A model generated the notes under the pieces. It was given only the letters and a program-made list of their open reading frames with translations, was not told the DNA's origin and made no database searches. Positions 21,536 through 64,000 of a stretch of DNA of 64,000 bases are shown here, piece after piece. The DNA lies in contig LNAC01001954.1 of NCBI GenBank assembly GCA_002007465.1, positions 1 through 64,000 on the forward strand, written 5' to 3'. Origin of the DNA: Ailurus styani. Taxonomy: Eukaryota; Chordata; Mammalia; Carnivora; Ailuridae. The stretch's first letter is position 1; each line of letters begins with the position of its first letter. Both the position numbers and the translations under genes were made by a program.

Positions 21536-24109
21536 CGCCACCCCACCACTTCAGGGCCAGCTAGCTTGGACAGTAGCGGATTAATTAGAAAGCTTTTACT
21601 TAGCATCTGCTTTGTGCTTAGCATTCCACCATGAGCAGGTGACCAGACATCCAAGTTCACCTGGGACTGTTAAGATTTACACCGTCTGTCTCATGTAATG
21701 CTAAGAGCAGTCTATTCACTCTCAAAAGTGTCCTAGGTTTAATGACGAATTATATGCTCACCTGTGGGGCATGGGAGGAGACACAGGAAGCCCTTGGCTT
21801 ACGAACACCAGCCTTAGAAACTTCTTTCCCTGTCCCAGCTCTTTACCACTGAAAAAGCCAGTATTACTTTCATGGATCTTTTGGAGACTTAATGGATTCA
21901 GAGGTCAAGGCAGGGCCAAAGCTAAGAAGAGTTGATGTGGACCTCCAGAGGGCTCCCCTCCAAACTGTCCTCCTCTGCAAATCCTCCTCTCTCAGACCAT
22001 TTCTCTTTATTGAATTGCATGATACTCCTGATGGGAGATTCATTTGCTGTGGGGGCGGCAAGCATTTTATTTTCAATAGTGTAAACCGGGCAGGAAATAT
22101 TCATGGCAATTTTTTTTTCCTTTCCTAACATGGAGCTGATTGTCTGCTTGTACAGAGGAGGAGTGATTCTGGGAGGCATAGGCTTAGAAAGGAAAAGGTA
22201 TTCTTGGAGCATGAGTTATTCTGGTGAATAAGACCCACTCCCTTAGGGCAAGCTAGGAATTCAAGGGTCCTGGGGGCCATGAAAGTTGGGGCCAGAAAGG
22301 AAGGTAGGTGTCAAAAGCATACAATTGTTATTTGGGGGGATGTTGCTTTGTGCCCAACACATGACTTAGGAAGGGAAAGGAATGTTCTTTTTTGGCCACC
22401 TGCTGCTCCTTCTTCTCTTCCCCTGCTCTGTATGGCTCAGCACCCGGAATTCACATTGGTGGTGGACTATGTGTCTCATAAATCTGAGAATGAGACTTCC
22501 ATTTAAAGCGTCCTGCTTTGGCGGGAATGTGTGCTCTTGGATTCAAGCAAAAGGCTCACCAAGACATGTTGGTAGATAGCCCTTCCTAACTTGGGGGCTG
22601 CCTTATAAGACTTTGTCCCTGCCCTGGACGGGCTTACTGCTATTGGATTTAGGGGAGACCCCGTTAATAAATAGGAAACTACTGGAGAGCAATCAACTGC
22701 CAACCATAGGGTATTAGTTCTATGTACAATGCAAATCTATCCAACGTTGAACCCAGAGTGGGGTGGTAAACATTAAAAAATTAAAAAAGAAAACTTTTCA
22801 TATAAGACAACATGAATGATCTGTCCTAAGAATATACTTGGATTAGCAAGGGGATAGAGGAGAACATTCTAAGCAGTGCCGGAATTTACCGGGAGCCAAG
22901 GTCTGGCACCAGCCATGAGCATGGACAGGAAAGGCTATGGAAAAAAATCAGGAAGTAGTGGGAAGTTGGCTGGCTAAGGTGAGCAGGGCTCAAACATTTC
23001 CTGTAAATTAGAGTTCATAAAATGGGGGGTGGGGGTGGGAAAGGGCTGGCTGGCTAGGTCGGAAGAGCATGTGACTCTTGATCTCAGAGTTGTGAGTTTG
23101 AGGCCCACTGTTGGGTGTAAAGATTACTTAAATTAATGAAAACTTAAAAAAATAAAAGTTCATAAAACACATCACTGCAGCTTGCCCACATTTCATGTGA
23201 CTGAACACTCGGAGGCAGGAAATTACGACAGCACTTTTCAGTGGGTGATGTTCAGATGAGGGGAGGGTCAGGTCTTGGAAGCCTGGGAATCCAGATTAAG
23301 GACTCTGGTCTTTTTGGAAGAGTCCTTAGTGATGTTAACTGAAGATGCTTGGTCAGGGTTGGGACATCAGACCTAAGAATCTGGGGTGGGAGCAGCAGAT
23401 TGGTAAAAGGTTAGATCTGAGAGCCATTGCACAGGTGAAAACAGCAGGACTTAGAGATCACCTAGGAAGAGCCGGAGGAGGCCTTCATGCCTCTCAACTT
23501 GAACACGACAGGAACCCTTGTTAGCAAAGGCTTCTCACCGAAGCAACCTGCCATTCCCTCCTAGGGAACCCCCTTTCCAAAGAAATCCCATTGCATCTAC
23601 TCATTAACCTAATTCTGCAAAAATTCAGACTCATCCAGTGGAAGTCTTAAAACATTTATTCACTCATCTGATGGTGCAGCGTTCGATTGGGGAAATGCTA
23701 TAGTGTTTCTAACCAGGAAGACCAAAGCATGCTATTCATTCTATTGCCAAAAGTGGTGAGAACCACTGAGGCTTCAAGAAAGTGTGACATGTCCAGAGTT
23801 CGTTCACACAGAAATGCATGCTTTTTGATTCCTAACCCCCGTGTCCTTCCTGTGAACCCTGTCTCCTGAGAAAATCTTAGAGCACCAATTTACTGACCTA
23901 ATTTGTGAAAGGAGGTTAGTGAATCCATGCTGGAAGTCTTCGATGGAAATATTCGAAATTAATTAGCCATGTCGGCCTTTATTTGTATAGGCTCACCTCC
24001 CTCTGTATATCCCCCCAAGTTTAACTTTTTAATAAGATGAATTTTAAACACTAAAACTCAGAGAATCTGTGTACAAAGAGCTTGAAGAACTTAAATGCAT
24101 GGGTTTATT
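21536..24109. other. Intergenic, no gene; one short SINE
   Basis: Short frames on both strands without recognisable family patterns. The only repeat clearly seen is the short SINE at 23023-23152. This stretch leads up to the VSIG1 promoter and could hold distal regulatory DNA or an alternative first exon, but nothing in the sequence proves it. Confidence 0.4.
23023..23152 (+). mobile_element. Short tRNA-derived SINE, plus orientation, diverged
   Basis: GGGCTGGCTGGCTAGGTCGG, GACTCTTGATCTCAGAGTTG, GAGGCCCACTGTTGGGTGTA, AAGATTACTTAAA. This is the short SINE form lacking the TC-rich part. Possible target duplication around AGTTCATAAAA on both sides. Confidence 0.7.
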
Positions 24110-24346
24110 ATTAACACAGTAGCAAATATATCAAGGAAACACGCCCCATGAAACGTGTTTCAAAGAAACACAAATCTGCTCTGAGAAAGGACTGTACCCA
24201 ATAAGTAAGCCCGAAGAGGCTGTTTGCTCCGTGATGCCTGCAGATAAGCCTGGCAAAGCTCGGTGTGATTGAAGGAGGCAGTTTGAGACTCAGCCTAGTC
24301 CAGGCAAGCGACTGGCCCTCCGCTGCACTCGACGAATCTTGACACA
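24110..24346 (+). promoter_or_regulatory. VSIG1: Presumptive VSIG1 proximal promoter and 5' UTR
   Basis: TATA-less sequence upstream of the start codon. It contains a CCAAT box at 24198-24202, a forkhead-like TGTTTGC at 24221-24227, and a GATA motif AGATAAG at 24242-24248. GATA and forkhead factors drive gastric epithelial genes, which fits the known stomach expression of VSIG1. The transcription start is not marked in the sequence; 24250-24346 probably contains the 5' UTR. Functional role inferred. Confidence 0.5.
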
Positions 24347-59734
<35,388 letters not shown>

Positions 59735-59905
59735 GCTGGTAGCCAAGTACAGTGTTCATCAGTAAGGAACCCATCCATCACTGGCATTTGAAGTTGCCCT
59801 AACCAATCTCCCACCACGTCCCTCTCTTCTGACCCGCCCTCTTCTAACAAGGTGCTCCTGCCATCCATCCAAAATAAACAGGTCAAGATAAATGCAAGGG
59901 TTCCT
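59735..59905 (+). terminator. VSIG1: VSIG1 3' UTR and polyadenylation signal
   Basis: Short 3' UTR of about 160 bases. AATAAA at 59873-59878, followed about 20-35 bases later by GTTCCTGTGTTAC, a plausible U/GU-rich downstream element. Cleavage expected near 59890-59900. Confidence 0.8.
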
Positions 59906-60789
59906 GTGTTACTTACATTCTTACTAACATGTAAGTGTAACTAATGACAAAGCAAGTGATTTATAATCCTGTTGAAAGCGGTTTACAGCAATATCTACAT
60001 TGTACTTTGGAAAATCTTATTTCTCAATTTTCAGCTACTCTATTACATTCCACATGCTCACATGACAAGGTGGCATTAACTGAATTCAATGTTATTCCTA
60101 GGATCAGTTGGTCAGTGCTTCCCTAATTCATTTTCACACTGGCCACAAAGAAAATAATTTGACAGCATTCTTTCAGAGAAACTGGGGTGGGGGTGGGGGA
60201 ATCCTCAAAAATTCCAGAGGAGAATATGTAAAGGGTGCATATTAAAACAAGGTCTTAAAATCAGTGCTTCATTTATCATATTAGATTTCCCAAGGAACCA
60301 CCCTGCTCTACAAGATCTTCAGCACAGCAAAGTTTTTAAATAACCTAATTTTTAAATGCAAGATAATGTACAGGCAAACAATTCCAAATAACATGTTCCT
60401 TCAGTGACCACAACATGTTGATATCATGGGTGATGTACAACTTAGCTTTTAATGAGATGTTATCACTATGTCTGATCCTATCTACTTTAGAAGGGCCAGA
60501 ATAGGAAACTGTTCTAAATGAACACTTAAGATCTGTTTTAGATAATCCAAATTATTTAATCTGTTTCACTGTTGGGATATTCCACATAAATAGATACCAT
60601 TCTTGTACAAATGCTTAATATTGACTCACATGCTAAAATGTTTTTCCCATTGATCATTTTTCCCCATATTCCACTTGAAGAAATTTATAGGTAGACTTTC
60701 TCATTTATGTAATCAGATTTTAAATCTTATTTTGAGGCTCAATAAATAATACTCAATAAAATCTTATTTGAATGATCCTAAGGTAAATC
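59906..60789. other. Downstream intergenic, AT-rich, nothing recognised
   Basis: No gene or recent repeat seen. Confidence 0.4.
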
Positions 60790-61140
60790 TTTTATTAACG
60801 TTATTGACATATACTTCACGTACAATAAAGCACACCCATTTCAAGTGTACCATTTGATGAGTTTTGACAGATGTATACGTCCATGAAACCACCACAGTTT
60901 AAATAGAGCATGTCCATCAATCCAAAGTGTTACTGATACCCCTTTGTGCAATTCCACCAACACCCCGGCCCCAGGCAACCACTGATTTGCTTTCTGTCAT
61001 TAGAGATTAGCTTTGCCTTTTCTTTTTTCTTTATTATTATTTTTTAATTATGTTCAGTCAGCCTTTGCCTTTTCTTGACCTTTGTACAAATGTGATCATA
61101 CAGTCTGTATTTGTTTTGTGTCTGCTTCTTTCAAAGGTGA
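60790..61140 (-). mobile_element. Old L1 3' UTR fragment (antisense)
   Basis: ATTGACATATACTTCACGTA, CACACCCATTTCAAGTGTAC, CAGGCAACCACTGATTTGCT, GTGATCATACAGTCTGTATT match the complement of L1M 3' sequence. Split by a 35-base insertion at 61025. Confidence 0.7.
61025..61059 (-). mobile_element. Micro-insertion of a carnivoran L1 3' end (about 35 bp)
   Basis: T-rich segment with TTTTTAATTATGTTCAGTC, like the complement of a carnivoran L1 3' terminus, between AGCTTTGCCTTTTCTT (61009-61024) and AGCCTTTGCCTTTTCTT (61060-61076). The duplication argues for target-primed insertion. Confidence 0.55.
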
Positions 61141-61750
61141 ATCCTTTTTAAATGAAGTAATGAATCTCTAACTTATCACATCCTGATTTTCATGTAGGGG
61201 ATTTTTCTTAAGCTGTAAATCTCTTTATATAGAGAACATACCTATACACGAACTGAGGTAGAGCCTTTGTCGGTTTTAAGGTAGATTGAACTTAATATTT
61301 AGTTTAACTTATCTGGAGCCATGGAGAGAAGTAACAAGCTTTTACTTAGGTATTTTCTTTGATATGTTGATTTTCAGCCAATCGTAGGGATTTTTTGAAG
61401 CATCTATAATTCCATACGCATTAAATATTATGATACAGTGTCTGATGGATCCAATTACAAAATGATGGTTTTGAGAACGATCTAATATTTAAATATTAAA
61501 CACTAAACACCAGCAGTGTAAAAATCTCCATTACCAGAACACCAAAGTAGCTGGAATTCACTTTTCTCTTCCACCTTTATAATGGAGGCGAATCACAAGA
61601 AAAGAGATTAACATGTAATAGTTAATAGCTGTACCCCCCAAATTTCTGATGCGTCAGTACTGAGCACGAAGGAAGTCACTCCTGGTGATCTTACAGAACT
61701 CTGTCCTTATTAGCGTTGTTCTGGTCAAAATACTGATTAATGGTGGATTT

Positions 61751-61900
61751 AGTGGTTTTCAACCTTTTTTGAGGTCACTGATCACCTGGAAAATCTGCTG
61801 AAAACTTTGGACCTCTCTCCATAAGAAGACCATGTCTTGTACAGTTTTAGATAAATTATAGACTCCCTGAATCCAGGATTAAGAGCTAGTGACCTAGATA
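61751..61900 (+). mobile_element. Possible hAT/Charlie-type DNA transposon relic
   Basis: AGTGGTTTTCAACCTTTTTT, GAGGTCACTGATCACCTGGA and GAATCCAGGATTAAGAGCTA follow the layout of a MER-type hAT relic. The family is not certain. Confidence 0.35.
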
Positions 61901-62293
61901 AAAACACAGAAGGGAAACACTTAACAAATGTTGGGATGGCTTCCTCCTGGGGAGAATGATTACTAGGTTGTAGGACTCAAAATGATCTCAATAGCATGGA
62001 AGCTGAGCTGAAATCAAACAGGAACAGAAGGGAAAGTCCAGATTTAAAAATATAGAGTAAATGTTACCCATGCAGAAACCTTAGCTGGGCAAGGCTGGGA
62101 AGTAGGTGAGGTTAATCTGAAGTGGTATCTTGGGATCTCTCCTTTCAGTGCCCTTCCTGGCCATCTGGCTTCTTAGTTTCCAAACACCCAGGATCCTCAT
62201 GCACCTACTAGCTCAGTGACCCACTCAGCTCTGCATTCCCCCAGGCAGAATTCATTGCTCAGGACCTACCTCTACCCTTGGCACCACTTTATT

Positions 62294-62481
62294 TTTTTAC
62301 AGATTTTATTTATTTGAGAGAATGTGCTTGAGAGGGGGAGGGCAGAGGGAGAGAATCTTCAAGCAGACTTCCTGCTGAGCGCAGAGCCTGGAGGTAGGGC
62401 TTGATCTCAGGATCCTGAGCTCATGACCTGAGGCAAAAACAAGAGTGGGACACTCAACTGACTGGGCCCTCCAGGGATACC
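62294..62481 (-). mobile_element. CAN-type SINE, minus orientation, diverged
   Basis: TACAGATTTTATTTATTTGA, GAGCTCATGACCTGAGGCAA, CAACTGACTGGGCCCTCCAG. Old copy; the head is damaged. Confidence 0.85.
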
Positions 62482-64000
62482 CCCCTCCCTGCCTGATTTT
62501 AAAAGGCAGCTGTTCTGTGACCTGTTCTTGTCTAGTGACATGATCTTTTATCATCTGGTGGTATCATTTGGATTGATAATGAGCTAGCTCCCTTTCGAGT
62601 ATTTACCTTTTGAAAGAGGACTCTTGAACACGGAATTCCTTAATCTAAAGAGTCTAAATGGTAGAATTTCAAGCACCAGAACAATCCCAGGGGGAGCTAT
62701 TTCTGGAAAAAGGAGCCTTCTCGAATCAAACCATGTGGGTTACCATCTACTCTACCTACTTGTAAGGCCACTTGGGGTGAGTGCAAGTTTCATCTCAGTC
62801 TCCTCAGTCTTCTATTAGCATATCCAGAATACACCACTAGTTTTGTGATAAATCCTGAGACCCTGTAAAATATGAAATCGTAACAAAATTTTCACTTAAG
62901 TTTACTTTGGCAGGAAAATGGGTTCATGTTAAAGAGCTTTCCAACAAGGGAACCAAGCAAAGGTGGATCAGAAAATAAGAAATGGGTCATTACCCACTCA
63001 TTCTGATTAAACTTCAAATTATTTCAGCTTAATTCTCATTCAGAGGGGGTACTACTGGAAATATTTTGCCATACAGAGTTAAAATTTAAGTGGGTGGTTC
63101 CAATCAAATCCCAAAGCAGCTTTGGGTTTCTTAATCATTTATTTCTTGCTACCCTAAAAGATCTCCAGGAGTACCCCTCATCTCTTTGTTTCTGCACTTG
63201 GCAACTAGGATATGCTAAAGTCAACAGAACAGCTGCTGTAGGTCCTTATTCTCCTCAAATTCATCTGTTTTTTTTTCATCCACTGGGTATTAATGGATTG
63301 AACGGCCACTATGAACGAGGTACTGTGGCCGGTGATATGATGTGGAGCAGAATCAGAGCTAGCTCTTGTCCCCAAGGAGTTTACAGCCTTGCTAACTGTG
63401 ACAATTTCTTGCATGTTATCAACAGTAGTATGTTGACAGCAGGCAAGGAAGGCCGAAATTTGTACTGCACAGGGGAGGGCCTCCAAATCATAGGGGTCTA
63501 TGAGGAAAAGGGACTAAAACATAGTGATTCTTGACCAATAGCTAAGAGATCATGTACATTGATAGCTCCAACGGCCTTCAGAGCACCGGGTGACCTCTAT
63601 TCCCCATACACAATGGGGAGTTAATATTTGTAGCTCTTACCCCCAGCCTCTGTGTAACTCGGGCTTGATGAGCTCTCAGTAAGAAAAGCTAGAAGAGTGA
63701 GGCGGGAGCTTTGGGAGACTAGCACTCGACCTTTTTCAACTGCAGCACACCCGAGGGTCATAACACACATGGCCTACTCCTGACTATGATGGGGTGGAGA
63801 GGGGAGATGAGAGTCACCTTCTTAGTTGGGGAGGTAGGCAGGGGTAAAAAGTTGGGTCATTCCTATGTATCCCCACCCACTCCCCAGAGAAGACTCCCTG
63901 AGTGACAAGAGAAAATAATCTGCCTGAGATAATACCACATCGACTAGATCCCAGTGTAATGCTCTTACAATAGCAACAAATCAATTTCAATGAAACAAAC
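62482..64000. other. Downstream intergenic, nothing recognised
   Basis: A 146-residue frame at 63094-63534 has no family pattern; it overlaps an old-repeat-like segment near 63300-63400. In human PSMD10 follows VSIG1 on the opposite strand, but I see none of its last exon here. Confidence 0.4.

Noticed and set aside
20598..21564. Two nearly identical protein frames (MLLLLGFIGNFLKS...) on opposite strands, suggesting a duplicated small gene
   Set aside because: They are the same old L1M 3' UTR sequence present in both arms of an inverted duplication; there is no coding family pattern, and the third-base pattern was not examined.
63094..63534. Plus-strand frame of 146 residues downstream of VSIG1
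   Set aside because: No recognisable protein pattern; it overlaps old-repeat-like sequence. Not matched to PSMD10 or any protein I know.
62482..64000. Expected 3' exon of PSMD10 on the minus strand
   Set aside because: I looked for the end of its ankyrin-repeat protein on the minus strand and saw nothing convincing; it probably lies beyond the window.

Overview
This window is mammalian nuclear DNA from a carnivoran. It holds at least 27 tRNA-Lys-derived CAN-type SINEs, in both orientations, many with intact target-site duplications, plus carnivoran L1 LINEs. The youngest SINE subtype begins GGGCGCCTGGGTGGCTCAGT, continues GGGTTAAAGCC and carries a CTGCCTACTTGT stretch before its A-rich tail. 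From memory this subtype is typical of mustelids (ferret, mink, badger, otter). Carnivora is well supported; a mustelid is an inference.

One protein-coding gene is present and looks complete: VSIG1 (V-set and immunoglobulin domain containing 1, also called GPA34). It lies on the + strand from about 24.3 to 59.9 kb and has seven coding exons: 24347-24395, 40277-40440, 49776-49974, 54488-54643, 55030-55149, 58840-58993 and 59323-59734. All six introns are GT-AG and the reading frame is unbroken, giving 417 residues. The protein has a signal peptide, an Ig V-set domain split over exons 2 and 3, a C2-type Ig domain over exons 4 and 5, a transmembrane helix with a glycine zipper in exon 6, and a long acidic Glu-Pro repeat tail in exon 7. 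A polyadenylation signal follows at 59873. In human this gene is X-linked, with PSMD10 just downstream; no PSMD10 exon was recognised here.

Layout. 1-24.1 kb is intergenic: the 5' end of a carnivoran L1 inserted into an older antisense L1 (1-6.4 kb), then L2, MIR, L1M and SINE relics and two inverted duplications (15.5-17.1 kb and 20.7-21.5 kb). 24.1-24.35 kb is the presumptive VSIG1 promoter and 5' UTR. 24.4-40.3 kb is intron 1, packed with L1s facing each other from 31.7 to 39.9 kb. 40.3-59.9 kb holds the remaining exons and introns, with about 10 kb around exon 3 free of recognisable SINEs. 59.9-64 kb is downstream intergenic DNA.

I found no novel multigene system, RNA gene, CRISPR array or origin. 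The points most worth a second look are a 97%-identical 233-bp inverted duplication, an older diverged inverted duplication split by a SINE, a same-site L1 plus SINE insertion with three copies of one target sequence, inverted SINE pairs near VSIG1 exons, and the coding Glu-Pro minisatellite of the VSIG1 tail. Repeat family names are from memory of consensus sequences and no database was searched.
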